64,000 nt of DNA from Bog-473 sp963728845 (lineage in GTDB: Bacteria > Actinomycetota > Acidimicrobiia > Acidimicrobiales > RAAP-2), in NCBI GenBank assembly GCA_963728845.1, contig CAVSLS010000055.1, positions 134,332 to 198,331 of the forward strand, read 5' to 3'. Position 1 is the stretch's first letter; each line of letters starts with the position of its first letter. Of this stretch, positions 53,679 to 63,852 are shown in pieces. Both the position numbers and the translations under genes were made by a program. Below the pieces are notes generated by a model that worked only from the letters and a program-made list of their open reading frames with translations, had not been told where the DNA came from and made no database searches.

Positions 53679-54758
53679 TCAACGCACGGCGTCGGCGCGC
53701 ACACGGGTCAGGACCTCGTCGACCACCCCCGAGGTGGAGGCTTCGCCTCCGAGGTCAAAGGTCCTGATCCCGTCGGCGGCGGCACCGAGGGTGGCGCGAC
53801 GGATGGCGGCGGCCCGGGCCGCGACCGCCGTATCGTCCCTGGCTGCGTAGTCGAGCACCGCGGCACAGGCCAACAACATCGCCATGGGGTTGGCGACGTT
53901 CTTGCCCATCAGCGAGGGTGCTGTCCCGTGCGGCGCCTCCGCCATGGCCACGACGGGTCGCATGTCGTCGTCGAGCGCCAGCAGCACGGACTCGGCGCCG
54001 GCGATGGAGCCGAAGAGGGCCAGCACCAGGTCCGAGAGGCAGTCCCCGTCGCGATTCAGGGCTGGCACCACGAGGGCGCTGCCGCTCGATTCGGTGAGTA
54101 GCCCGGCATACGCGGCGTCGATCAGCGTTGGACGGTACGAGACGTCGGGGTAGCGGGCCGCTGCGCCGTCCATCTCCTCCTTCAGCATCCCCTCGTAGAG
54201 AGTCGAGACCGTCCACTTGGGGCCCCCGTAGACAGATGCATCGAGCTGGACGGCGGTTCGGAAGGAGTACTCCGCGACCGAACGGCACACGGAGCGGTCG
54301 ATGCGCTCCGTGCGCCAGGCCTGCTCGCCCGCGCTGCCCGCGTCGCCGACTCGACCCTCCTCCGCACCATACGCGTCTCCCACTGCCATGCGGACCACCA
54401 CGATCGGGTGGACGACGGGGGCTGGCGGGGCGACGCCGGGAATGCGCCGTCCCGTCCGGACGATGACGGACCCACCGACGCCCTCCCGCAGGATCCTGTT
54501 GGGGCTGCCGACGTCGCCCGTGTGCTCCGGGGTGATCGTGGCGGCCTTCAGTCCCAAGCCCGTCTCCCGCATGGCGGCAGCGGCGTCGCGGACCACGGCG
54601 TTGCCCGTGGCACGGCGGTTCGGCAGCGAGAGGTCGAACCGCACCAGCTCGAGGTCCAAGCCCAGTACCTCGGCGTCGAGGACCCGCAGCGCCTCATCGA
54701 GCAATTCCTGGCCCGTCTCGTCGCCGTCACACACGACGATCTGCCGCCCCGGGGACAT
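53679..54758 (-). CDS. Isocitrate/isopropylmalate dehydrogenase family protein
   Basis: This 359-residue NAD(P)-linked beta-decarboxylating dehydrogenase fold has VVCDGDETGQELLDEALRVL in place of the usual GDGIGPE and keeps GSPNRILREGVGGSVIVRTG. The catalytic Tyr/Lys region is AEYSFRTAVQLDASVYGGPK, metal Asp lies in NRDGDCLSDLVLALFGSIAG and the adenine loop is APHGTAPSLMGKNVANPMAM. Divergence at the N-terminal loop argues against assigning LeuB or Icd. A hydroxy-acid dehydrogenase (tartrate, homoisocitrate or malate type) is possible. It stands alone, convergent with the LigD polymerase gene, 81 bases apart. Confidence 0.85.
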   Translation of the reverse strand: MSPGRQIVVCDGDETGQELLDEALRVLDAEVLGLDLELVRFDLSLPNRRATGNAVVRDAAAAMRETGLGLKAATITPEHTGDVGSPNRILREGVGGSVIVRTGRRIPGVAPPAPVVHPIVVVRMAVGDAYGAEEGRVGDAGSAGEQAWRTERIDRSVCRSVAEYSFRTAVQLDASVYGGPKWTVSTLYEGMLKEEMDGAAARYPDVSYRPTLIDAAYAGLLTESSGSALVVPALNRDGDCLSDLVLALFGSIAGAESVLLALDDDMRPVVAMAEAPHGTAPSLMGKNVANPMAMLLACAAVLDYAARDDTAVAARAAAIRRATLGAAADGIRTFDLGGEASTSGVVDEVLTRVRADAVR

Positions 54759-54884
54759 GCGGTTCAGGGTCGCACGAATGGGTTGACCGGTGCCAGCGCG
54801 GGGCGCCCGCCCAGCTGAGGAGGGAGCCCTGGGCCGCGGTTAGAGATCGGGGCGAAGCGGGAAGAATTGCGAGTGGAGACTCCA

Positions 54885-55614
54885 ATGACGGATGAGCAGG
54901 CGCAAGAGACACACGAGGGCATGCGCGGTCGGCGCGCGCTCGGGGCCATGGAGAGCGCAGTCGCACGGGCGCGGGCATCGCAGGGCGGCCTTTCCTCACC
55001 GTTGCCTCCCCGCCCCACGCCCGCCCCGACCTCGCGCCAACACTCCCGGGTCACCGTCCGAGCGAGCACCCCGACCGGGGCAGTCGACTCCGCCGCGGCC
55101 GGACCGTTGGCTGATCATCTCGGTGGTCGTCGTGGGCGCACTCGTCGTGGCGGGGGCGATCGCCCTCGCCGTCTCGCTCACCGGGAGCTCCGGTCCGACA
55201 GCACTCCCCGCTTCGACGGCAACGAGACCCGCGCCGACCCATGCCGCGGCGCCACCGACGTCGGGAGGGTCACAGGTGAAGCGTCATCACAGGCCCGCGG
55301 GCACCTCGGGCACGACCACGAGCACCTCGACCACCACGCCGGTGTCGGCGGCGGTAGGCGGGCCGCCGGTCATCAGCTCGCTGACTCCGTCGAGTGGGAG
55401 CGCCGGGCAGAGCGTTCACGTGGCCGGTGCGAACTTCCTCAGCTCGAGCGGCCAGATCGTGGCCACCTTCAACGGCCAGGTGGCGCCGACGAGCTGCCCG
55501 GCGCAGAACACGTGCACCGTGACGGTCCCGCCGTCATCGGGCGATCCCTCGGCGCAGGTGACGATCACCACCGCCAGCGGCACGTCCAACGCCGTGACCT
55601 TCACCTACCGTTAG
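54885..55614 (+). CDS. Membrane-anchored IPT/TIG-domain protein, one frameshift
   Basis: Three parts are visible. The N-terminus MTDEQAQETHEGMRGRRALG is polar. A single helix, RWLIISVVVVGALVVAGAIA, follows. The exterior Ser/Thr-rich linker leads to an IPT/TIG Ig-like domain (PPVISSLTPSSGSAGQSVHV to SGTSNAVTFTYR). N-terminus and helix are in different frames; removing one G from a GG pair near 55100 joins DSAAADRWLIIS and gives 242 residues. IPT domains mediate binding outside the cell. The partner is unknown. Confidence 0.7.
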
Positions 55615-55637
55615 GACGTGGAGGTCGCCAAGCCGGC

Positions 55638-56933
55638 CTAGGTGTCACTCGGCCACAGGGACTCGGGCTCCCGGCCCATCGTCTCGGGCACGAACCAGAA
55701 CAGGGCGGCTGCGGCCGCAGTGGGGAGGAACACCAGATAGGCGGCGGTGGCGAACCGGTTGCCGACGTCGGCCACCGCCCCGAAGGCCACCAGACCGCCG
55801 ACGGCCCCGAACACCCCCGCCGTCACACACCACCCGGTCGCCGACGCGCGCACCGACGTCGGGAACAGCTCGGAGAGCAGGGCGCCCGCAGCCGGAGCGA
55901 GCAGCGAACCGCCGCAGACCCCGAACACGTACCCGACGAGCAGCGCCGGACGTGAGCCCGAATAGGCCAGCGTGCCGCCCAGGGCGATGGTGACCATGGC
56001 CACCGAGCACGTGGGCCGCCGGCCGACGTGGTCTGCGAGCCAGCGGCCAGCCAGCAGCGCAGGCAGTCCCACCACGCCGGCGGCGGCAACCATGAGGGCG
56101 GTCACCCATCCCGGCTGGTGCACGACATCTTCCGCGTAGAGGAAGACGAAGCTGTTTGCAGGACCCGTGATGACGGAGACGGCGAACGTGACGAGCGCCA
56201 GGACGACCAGCCTCCTCCGGAAGCGGGGCCCGACGGCGCCGAGGACGGGGGTCGGGTGGTCGGCTGCCGCCTCCGCCACCAAGAACCGGCTCGGTTCCTC
56301 CACCCACCCCCGCACCGCGAAGACAACGGCCAGCGGGATGACGGCCAGCGCGAAGATGCCTCGGAAACCCAACGTGCCCGAGGCAAGGCTGTGCACGATC
56401 GCGGCGAGCCCCGCCCCCAGCGCGTACCCGGCCGCAATGAGCGCGATGGCTGCCACGCGGTCCGATGATGCGGTCTCCTCCGCCGCCATCACCTCGGCCA
56501 GCGCATTGGTGGCGCTGAGCAGGGGGCGCCCGAAGGCGAAAATCGCCACGAACCACCAGTAGCCCGGACTTGCGGCGGCAGTCACGGTCAGTATCAGGCC
56601 CGCGAATGTCACGGCCAGGATCATGCGCCGGCGGCCGAAGCGGTCGGCGATACCGATGAGCGGGAGGCTCGCCAGCGAAGCGAGGCGGATGATCGCGAGA
56701 CCGACGCCGAGGCTCGTACCCGACAGCCCAACCTTGTCGGCGATGGAGCCGCCTGTCGCAACGTGTCCCAGCTGTGTGGACACATCACCCAGTGCGGCTA
56801 CCACGCCGAATTGCCCGAACCCTGCGGCGAGCGCGGTGATCGCGACGGCGACGACCGCACGATCGGTCCAGTGGTGGAGGCGCAGCCGCCGCACCGCATC
56901 CGGGGCGGACTCGTCAGGGACTAGCGACGACAT
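55638..56933 (-). CDS. MFS transporter
   Basis: This 431-residue protein has 12 likely membrane helices. The MFS loop 2-3 motif is ADRFGRRRMILA (about residue 97), repeated in the second half as ADHVGRRPTCSV (about residue 305). The TM4-type run FVAIFAFGRPLLSATNALAE and the PETMGREPESL tail place it near the sugar-porter/metabolite-proton symporter group. The substrate cannot be told. It is convergent with the IPT gene, 23 bases apart. Confidence 0.9.
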   Translation of the reverse strand: MSSLVPDESAPDAVRRLRLHHWTDRAVVAVAITALAAGFGQFGVVAALGDVSTQLGHVATGGSIADKVGLSGTSLGVGLAIIRLASLASLPLIGIADRFGRRRMILAVTFAGLILTVTAAASPGYWWFVAIFAFGRPLLSATNALAEVMAAEETASSDRVAAIALIAAGYALGAGLAAIVHSLASGTLGFRGIFALAVIPLAVVFAVRGWVEEPSRFLVAEAAADHPTPVLGAVGPRFRRRLVVLALVTFAVSVITGPANSFVFLYAEDVVHQPGWVTALMVAAAGVVGLPALLAGRWLADHVGRRPTCSVAMVTIALGGTLAYSGSRPALLVGYVFGVCGGSLLAPAAGALLSELFPTSVRASATGWCVTAGVFGAVGGLVAFGAVADVGNRFATAAYLVFLPTAAAAALFWFVPETMGREPESLWPSDT

Positions 56934-57311
56934 CGACTTCGAGTCAGACGAAATGGGAACAGAGATGGCTCCGTAGCGGTCGAACCGGGCGGGTCGCGGG
57001 CGTCGACCCAGAACGAGGTTGGTAGTGGCGAAACCAAACCTAGACCTCGAATCCGGAGGCTGAACCCAAAGAGGATTGCGTCGAAGTTCGGCGCGGACTC
57101 AGAGTAGTTGGCAGGCAGCTCAGAAGGGTGGAGGCGCTGCAACGGAACAGGGCTCGTGCGGCCCGGTGAGTTTCCACCCCTCCGTGGTGATCCCTCCGGA
57201 ACAATTGAGGTGACAATGGGAAGGGCGCCCGTTTCCTCCTCCGGTGCGACGGGACTGACACCTTTGACCTTCCCAGGGGTCCGGCACACTGTGCCGCCGA
57301 GGCGCGATCAC
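56934..57311. other. Gene-free stretch upstream of the MFS gene
   Basis: This lies between the stop of the hydrogenase-operon hydrolase and the MFS start, both on the minus strand. It should hold the MFS promoter. No open frame looks real and no classical terminator with a T-run is visible. Confidence 0.4.
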
Positions 57312-58638
57312 CTAGTCGGACGGGACACCCAGCTTGGTCGTGAACCAGTCGCACGCCAATTCGGCGACCGTCTGCAACGTGCCGGGCTCCTCGAACAGAT
57401 GGGTGGCGCCGGGGACGACGATGAGCCGGCTCTCGCAGCGAAGCTCTGCCTGCGCCCGCCGGTTCAAGTCCAGGACCGCCTCGTCACAACCTCCGACGAT
57501 GAGAAGCGTCGGAGCGGCCACCGCGGCCAACAGCGGCGCCGCCAGGTCAGGCCGCCCACCTCGCGACACGACGGCCGAGATACCACTGTCGGGCTGCGCC
57601 GTGGCCCACAAGGCGGCGGCCGCGCCCGTGCTCGCTCCGAAGAGGCCGATCCTCGTCGAGGACACTTCCGGCACCGTTCTCGTCCACCGCGTGGCGTCAC
57701 CCAGCCGGTCGGCCAGCAGGCGGATGTCGAAGACGTACGATCGCTCCAAATTCCTCCTCCGCGCTCAGGAGGTCGATCAGCAACGTGGCGAGACCTGCCG
57801 CGTTCAAGACGCTGGCGACGTAGCGATTCCTCGGGCTGTGACGGCTGCTGCCGCTCCCGTCCGCGAAGACGACCATGCCGAGAGGCCCACTCGGGATGGT
57901 GAGGCGTCCGCACAAATCGACCCGGCCAGTACGGACCTCGATGTCCTCGTCGCGCATGGGTGGGTCGGCCTTCCTCGGATCGGAAGCGTCCTCGTCTCCC
58001 GTCGCCGCAAGGCGGAGGAGGTCGACCACTTGCTCGTCGGACGTCTGGGAGAAGTCGCGATACCACTCGCCCACGGCGTAGAACGGTTCGGGCGTCTCGA
58101 CACACAGGACCTGGTCGCACACGTCGGGCAACGCGGCGGACGCCTGCCGCGAGGCGACCGGCACGGCGACAACGATGCGAGCCGCTCCGAGTGCACGCGC
58201 AACCTGACAAGCGGCACGTATCGTGGAGCCCGTTGCGATCCCGTCGTCGACGATGACCGCGCACCGACCCCGGAGGTCGAGCCGCGGGCGCCCATCTCGA
58301 TATTGCTCGGCACGTCGTTCCAACTCAGCGCGTTCACGCGTCTCGACTGCATCGAGCTCGAACGAACCAAGTGCAGCGGACTGCAACACCTCCCGGTTCT
58401 CCACCCGGACCCCGCCCTCACCGATCGCCCCCATCGCGAGCTCGGGCTGAAACGGGACGCCGAGCTTTCTGACCACGATGACATCGAGCGGTGCGCGCAG
58501 GGCACTGGCAATCTCGAAGGCCACCGGCACCCCGCCCCGGGGCAACCCGAGCACGACGACATCGCCCCCACCGAGGTCTGCTCGCCTGACCACCTCAGCC
58601 AGGTGACGACCGGCATCCCTCCGATCGCGGAACCTCAT
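57312..58638 (-). CDS. Phosphoribosyltransferase-alpha/beta-hydrolase fusion, one frameshift
   Basis: Residues about 1-210 are a type I phosphoribosyltransferase: GGDVVVLGLPRGGVPVAFEI and the PRPP loop RCAVIVDDGIATGSTIRAAC. Residues about 225-441 are a dienelactone-hydrolase-like domain with nucleophile GLFGASTGAAAALWA, Asp in IVGGCDEAVLD and His in VPGATHLFEEPG. The frame changes near 57749; removing one G joins LSAEEEFERSYVFDIRLLAD. The same fusion is known as Rv0571c in Mycobacterium tuberculosis, a gene of the dormancy (DosR) group. ATG 58638 has GAGGAGGT upstream. Its start lies inside the maturation-protease gene (44-base overlap). Confidence 0.85.
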
Positions 58639-59217
58639 GTCGACCTCCTCGGCCATCTGCAGTGTGTCCCAACCCCGTGCTCACCACTAGGGCCGATGGT
58701 CCCGTTGACGTGCCTGGCACCGGACCAGATCCATTCGTGGCCGGCGCACGACCCACGAGCTGTTCGACCAGCCTGGCGGCTCGGTCGACGGCAGCGGCTA
58801 CGGACGGGCTGAGGCCCACCCCGGGCGCGAAGTCCGCGCCCACGATGCCGACCAGCACCGCGCGCCTCGGAGCCGTGCCTCGCACGTGGGCCAGTCTGAA
58901 CGCTTCGACCGCGCCGAAGCCGTGGCTGCTCGTTCCCGGCGCCCGAGCGCCGATCGCCTCCGGGAACAGGTCATCGCCGAGCTCGACGGCGAGCACGGTC
59001 CCGGGCTCACCCACGCCGAGAGCGTCGACCACGACGGCGAGCCCCGCACCGTCCCACAGGTCCAGGAGGTCGAGGGGCGCGGCCATCGTGGCCAGCACCG
59101 CTTGCGGTCAGAATCGAGCCGCAACTGCTGCAGCACCGCCGTACCGACGCCGTCGTCACGTCGGAACTCGCACCCGAGCGCTGCCACAACAACCGGAGCG
59201 GCGGCGCGGTCGTTCAC
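58595..59217 (-). CDS. Hydrogenase maturation protease (M52/HyaD-HycI type), one frameshift
   Basis: This enzyme trims the C-terminus of the large hydrogenase subunit after nickel insertion. The start VNDRAAAPVVVAALGCEFRR followed by DDGVGTAVLQ is the family opening, with Glu/Asp nickel ligand in place. The later Asp region is LAVVVDALGVGEPGTVLAVE, and the third ligand is in GTSSHGFGAVEAFRLAHV (His). The two parts join near 59105 by one added G (DRKAVLATMAAPLD), giving 207 residues, longer than usual owing to a Gly/Ser-rich tail. GTG 59217 overlaps the stop of the large-subunit gene (GTGA). Confidence 0.82.
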
Positions 59218-60518
59218 TGCCGCGTGACCGTGACGTCGAGGAAGTGTGTGGCGCACGAGATGCAGGGGTCGTGGTTGCGCACCGCCTGCTCGCTCCTCCA
59301 CGTCAACTCGTCGTCGGTGAGGTCGAGCGAAGCCTGCACGGTGCGGCGGATGTCCGCCTCGATCGTGATCTGGTTCTGCGACGTGGGGGGCACGATCCGC
59401 GCCTCTGCGATGGATCCATCGGGATGGATGTGATAGCGATGGAACAAGAGCCCTCTGGGCGCCTCGGTGGCACCAGTGCCGACGCCACCACCCTCGGGGA
59501 CAGGGGCGTGGGCAGGTTCCGGCGGCTCGTAGCGCTCGACGAGATCGAGCGCCTCGCGGCAGGCAAAGACGATCTCGACCGCGCGCACGATGATGCTCTG
59601 GAAGGGATTGGTGCACGTGGGACCCAGACCCGCCCGCGCCGCGGACTCGGCGGCCACGTCCGGCAGCTCGGCCGAATTGAGCGCGTAGCGGGCCAACGGT
59701 CCGGTCAGGTACTCGAGCCGGTTCTCAATGCGGGCGTGCAGTGCGGTCGAACGGGCCACGTGCTCCTCGACCACCAGATCGGCAAAGCCGGCCGGAGTCG
59801 TGTCCAAGCCGTCCGACGAGGCAACTCGGCCCGACTCGAGGGGATAGCGACCAGGCTCGCGCAGCGCCACGAAGCGGTAGTCGCCATGCACGTCGGGGAA
59901 GTCGAACCCCGCCACCCATTCGACGGTGGCCAGCGCCTTCTCGAGGGCATCGAGGAGAGGACCCGCCAGGGCGGCCACCTCGGCCTTGGCGGGAGCACGG
60001 TAGAACCCGCCGACCTTCACATTGACGGGGTGGATGGCCCGCCCGCCGACCGTCTCCATGATGCGGTTGCCCATCTTCTTCGACGCGAGGCCCCGCTCGA
60101 AGTCCGACCGGTGCAGCTGCGCCATCTCCACCGCATCCTGGCAGCCGAGGAAATCGGGGGCATGGAGCATGTGGACGTGCAGCGAGTGACTCTGCATCCA
60201 TTCACCGCAATAGAGGAGGCGACGCAGGTCGGCGATTCCGCGGCCGACACGGATCCCCAGGGCATCCTCCACCGCGGAGCAGGCGCTCATCTGGTACGCC
60301 ACCGGGCAGATGCCGCAGATGCGGGCGGTGAGGTCAGGTGCTTCGGTCGCACGACGTCCCCGCAGAAAGGCCTCGAAGAACCGGGGCGGCTCGAAAATTT
60401 GCAGCTCCACGTCCTCCACACGCCCGTCGCGAACCTCGACGCGCAGCGAGCCCTCGCCCTCGACGCGCGCCAGTCCTTCGACCGAGACCGTGCGCCTGCG
60501 CTCATCCGCAGGTGTCAC
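59214..60518 (-). CDS. hyhL: [NiFe]-hydrogenase large (alpha) subunit, group 3b type
   Basis: This 434-residue subunit holds the Ni-Fe(CN)2CO site. The proximal Cys pair is in ARICGICPVAYQMSACSAVE (about residue 66) and the distal pair in NHDPCISCATHFLDV at the end. HRYHIHPDGSIAEARIVPPT and QNQITIEADIRRTVQA are typical of cytosolic NAD(P)-linked group 3b enzymes. The short tail after DPCxxCxxH (LDVTVTRQ) is the piece the protease would remove or leave. GTG 60518 has GGAGG upstream and lies 3 bases before the end of the small-subunit gene in a close-packed operon. It is the only subunit gene unbroken. Confidence 0.93.
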   Translation of the reverse strand: MTPADERRRTVSVEGLARVEGEGSLRVEVRDGRVEDVELQIFEPPRFFEAFLRGRRATEAPDLTARICGICPVAYQMSACSAVEDALGIRVGRGIADLRRLLYCGEWMQSHSLHVHMLHAPDFLGCQDAVEMAQLHRSDFERGLASKKMGNRIMETVGGRAIHPVNVKVGGFYRAPAKAEVAALAGPLLDALEKALATVEWVAGFDFPDVHGDYRFVALREPGRYPLESGRVASSDGLDTTPAGFADLVVEEHVARSTALHARIENRLEYLTGPLARYALNSAELPDVAAESAARAGLGPTCTNPFQSIIVRAVEIVFACREALDLVERYEPPEPAHAPVPEGGGVGTGATEAPRGLLFHRYHIHPDGSIAEARIVPPTSQNQITIEADIRRTVQASLDLTDDELTWRSEQAVRNHDPCISCATHFLDVTVTRQ

Positions 60519-61328
60519 GGCGCCGCCTCCGTCGGAGCAGTACCGGCGCACGCGCGGAGCGTGACCGCTTGACGGCCGAACACCTCGTTGCCCGTATAGA
60601 AGGTGGAGAAGAGGCGCGACGCATCCACGGGCGCCATGCCCTGTTCGAGCAGATGCTCGGCCAGCGCGTTGCGTGTTCGCGCCGCCGACAGGTCCAAAGC
60701 AGCCATAGCAGCCCCGGCCGACCGAGGGACACAATGCGCCGCAACCGGCCCTGGTCACGGGCCCCAGGCACGGCGTCCCGTGGGCGACGAGGACACACAC
60801 CGTGCCCCGGCCCTTGCACTGCTGGCACACGGTGTGATCCGGGATGACCGGGCGCCGCCCGACGAGTGAGGCCGTGATGACCTCGAGCAGCTGGTGCCGA
60901 TCGATCGGACAGCCGTTGAGCTCGTAGTCGACCGTCACGTGGGCAGAGATCGGCGTCGAGGTTGCGAGCGACGACACATACTCGGGGTGAGCGTAGATCG
61001 CGCCGACGAACTCCCCCTCCTCGGTGGCGTTACGCAATGCCTGCACGCCGCCCGACGTGGCACACGCACCGATAGTGATCAGCCGGTGGGATGCGGCGCG
61101 CACCGCTCGGATCCGCTCGGCATCCTCGGCGGTGGTGATGGATCCCTCGACCAGCGAGACATCGTAGGGACCGTCGACATGCGCCCGCGTCATCTCAGTG
61201 AAATGGGCGATCCTCACCACGCCGGCGAGGGCCAGCAACTCGTCTTCGCAGTCGAGCAGACTCAGCTGGCACCCGTCACAGGAAGCGAACTTCCACACCG
61301 CCAAGGTGGGAGTGGCGTCAGGCGTCAC
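60515..61328 (-). CDS. hyhS: [NiFe]-hydrogenase small (delta) subunit, one frameshift
   Basis: This iron-sulfur subunit relays electrons from the NiFe site. It begins VTPDATPTLAVWKFASCDGC followed by QLSLLDCEDELLAL, which has the proximal cluster Cys. SLVEGSITTAEDAERIRAVR, TIGACATSGGVQALRN and the C-terminal TRAGCGALCPSVGRGCYGCF supply the remaining Cys. The last roughly 60 residues (NALAEHLLEQGMAPVDASRL to AVTLRACAGTAPTEAAP) are in another frame, joined near 60680, giving about 270 residues. GTG 61328 overlaps the gamma stop (GTGA). With one-base correction it fits HyhS/HydD of sulfhydrogenase-type enzymes. Confidence 0.87.
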
Positions 61329-62186
61329 CGGTTTCTCTCCATGAACAGCACATCGGCCAGGCCCCCGTAGCGGACGATCGGGCCGTCGCGGCACACCAGC
61401 AGCGGACCGAGCTGGCAGTGACCGCACAGGCCGATGCCGCACTGCATGTTGCGCTCCAGTGAGACCCGGACGCGCCCGGGGTCGACTCCCCGGTCCACCA
61501 GGGCGCGGCCCCCGAAGCGCATCATGATCTCGGGACCGCAGAGCAGGGCCAGCGACCCGGGCGCCTCGAACGGAGCGCCTGGCAGCAGCGCAGTGACGAC
61601 ACCGACGAGCCCCCTCCATCCCGGTGACGCCACGTCGACGGAGATCCCCACGTGGACCCCCGCCTGCTCCCAGGCCATGAGGTCCTCGTGAAACAGGATC
61701 TGGTCCGGCGAACGGGCCCCGGCGAGCACGAACACACGGCCGCGGCCAACTCTCTGCCGCGCCACGAGATCTCGCACCGCACCGCGCAGCGGCGCCAGGC
61801 CTATGCCCCCCGCCATGACCACGACGTCGGCACCGTCCTCGAACTCGTCGATGGCCCACGACGTCCCGAACGGCCCACGGATCCCGACCAGCGATCCTAC
61901 CGAGGCGTCGCAGAGGGCCGCGGTGACCGCGCCCACCCGGCGAATGGAGTGCTCCACCGGTCCCGGCGCGCCGGGCGCACTCGACATGGACACCGCGACC
62001 TCGCCACGTCCGAACGACGTGACCATGTTGAACTGGCCGTGCCGGAAGGCCGGTGCCGACCCCCTCGGCCGGCTCGAGCGACAGCGTCACGACGTCGGCG
62101 GCCTCCTCCCGCCGGCCCACCACCACGTACGGCATGGGAACCAGCGGCCCAGCGGCCCAGGAGCCGGCGACGGCCTCAGTGAACAT
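61325..62186 (-). CDS. hyhG: Hydrogenase gamma subunit (FAD/NAD(P)-binding), one frameshift
   Basis: This 286-residue flavoprotein, like dihydroorotate dehydrogenase electron-transfer subunit, exchanges electrons with NAD(P)H. The N-terminus MFTEAVAGSWAAGPLVPMPY, then VVTLSLEPAEG, joins HGQFNMVTSFGRGEVAVSM when one G is removed from a GGGGG run near 62068. The nucleotide site is VVMAGGIGLAPLRGAVRDLV, and MQCGIGLCGHCQLGPLLVC binds a [2Fe-2S] cluster. The ATG lies 11 bases inside the cyclic-nucleotide-binding gene. Confidence 0.87.
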
Positions 62187-62645
62187 CGCTCTTGCCGTAG
62201 ATGTCGAGCAACCTGATGCGGGTCGCCTGGAGCCGTTCGAGGATCACCGCCGTCAGTCGGTCCAGGAGCAGGAACCCGACCACGGGGTTCTCCGCAAGCG
62301 CCACGCGCAACCGCGCCGTGTCGACAGACACCACTTCCACCTCGTCGACGGCACGAGCGTCGAACTGGTAGCGGAAGGGAGGGGCGGCCCAGGACAGCCC
62401 GACCACCTGCCCCGGCCTCAGCGTCTCGACGACCATCGGGCCACGGTTGGGCACGTGGACCTCGATGGAGACACAGCCCTTGGTGATGAAGTACGTGACG
62501 TCAGCAGGGCTCCCTTCACGGAAGAGCAGCACGCCAGGGCGGAACGTGGCGGTATCTGCGTGCTCGGCCACGAGCGCGATGGCCGCGGGGGAAAGCCGGC
62601 CAGGAACGCGTGGCTCGAGAGGAGGTTACGTGCCGCCTCGCTCAT
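62176..62645 (-). CDS. Stand-alone cyclic-nucleotide-binding domain protein, one frameshift
   Basis: This protein of about 156 residues starts MSEAARNLLSSHAFLAGF and continues PAAIALVAEHADTATFRPGV, LLFREGSPADVTYFITKGCV, VETLRPGQVVGLSWAAPPFR. This is a Crp-type cNMP barrel. There is no DNA-binding domain; the end is a helix (LLLDRLTAVILERLQATRIR). The Arg of the phosphate-binding cassette is not obvious, so the ligand is uncertain. The frame shift near 62598 is cured by adding one T. ATG overlaps the beta-subunit stop (ATGA) and its own end overlaps gamma. Its place between two structural genes suggests a sensor or assembly factor bound to the enzyme. Confidence 0.8.
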
Positions 62646-63756
62646 TGGACGTCCAGCGCACCGTCGGTGGCACGGATGGCCGCCGCCTCCTCGGTGATGT
62701 CGATGCCGACCGGGCACCAGGCGATGCAACGCCCGCAGCCCACGCAGCCCGACGTGTCGAACTGGTCCCACCAGGTCGACAGCTTGTGGGTGAGCCACTG
62801 CCGGTACCGCGACGAGGTGGTGGGCCGGATGGGCCCGCCGTGCAGATAGGAGTGGTCGACGTCGAAGCAGGAGGCCCACGACCTCGTGCGCTCGACGGTG
62901 CCGTCGACATCGCTCACGTCCTTGACGTCCGCACAGAAGCAAGTGGGGCAGACCAGGGTGCAATTCCCGCAGGACAGACAACGCTCGGCCACCTCCTCCC
63001 AGCGCGGGTGCTCGAGGTTGCGGCCCAGCAGCTCGGCGAGCCCCTCCGTCTCGAGGGAGCGCCCCATGCCGGCCCGGGCCCCGTCCACCACGTCCTGGCG
63101 AGCACGGCGGTCGTCCTCCGTGGCCGCGCTCCGGTCCAGCTGCTCCAGCAGCTCCGCCCCGGCCTCGCTGCCCACCCGCACGTAGAACCGGTGCCTTCCC
63201 ACGAGTCAGCTCGGTCAGGGCGAGGTCGTAGCCCGCGCGCGGATCGGGACCGGTGTCCATTGACGTGCAGAAGCAGGTGCCGGACGGCTTTCCGCACTCC
63301 ACGGCGACGATGACCGACCCGGCGCGGCGAGCCGTGTAGCGGTCGTCGGGGACATCGCCCCCCGGCGAGGACACGGTCGAGGACGTCCAGCGCCGCGAGC
63401 TCGCAGGGACGGGCACCGACGATGGCCACCGGCCGCTCCGGATGCGGCGGCACCTGCAGCGACATGACGCCGTCGGTCACCGACGCCCGCCACACCGTCT
63501 CGGCGGGCCGGAAGAACTCCGACTTCCACGACGCCGGCCCGACGGCCCAGCCGAAGAGTTCCGGGTCCCCTCCCTGCTCGATGCGGTACCGGCCCGGGGC
63601 CTGGATGTCGTGCCAGCCCGCCGGGAGGTCTGCTGATGCCCGCCACCTCGCCGTGCACGATGGCGCCATCGCGCACCACGGGCCCGATGGTGCGGTACCC
63701 GAGCTCGCCGAGCAGCGCGATGAGCTGATCGAACCCCTCCCGGTCGATGACCGCAT
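62642..63756 (-). CDS. hyhB: Hydrogenase beta subunit (iron-sulfur), several frameshifts
   Basis: This electron-transfer subunit with two C-terminal [4Fe-4S] clusters has Cys sets CLSCGNCTLVCPTCFC and CVGCGRCIAWCPVGID. The middle part ECGKPSGTCFCTSMDTGPDP is the conserved Cys region of this family, and VAIVGARPCELAALDVLDRV is its N-terminal signature. The pieces are in four frames with changes near 63625, 63375 and 63205. A lost G near 63753 would turn ATGCGG into ATGGCGG, starting MAVIDREGFDQLIALL. Corrected length is about 371 residues. It is the first gene of the hydrogenase operon. Confidence 0.82.
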
Positions 63757-63852
63757 CGTCTCCCTATGCACACGCCCAACCTATGCCTCGACGGGGCCGG
63801 ACGCGGCGGATGGAGGCGCGTGCGGCCACCGGCGTCGCGGAGCGGGCCCCGA

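Noticed and set aside
59214..62186. An apparent 990-residue hydrogenase gamma-delta-alpha fusion
   Set aside because: The joined frame is made by indels in gamma and delta. Each subunit has its own start (GTGA overlaps) and the linking stretches are out-of-frame text.
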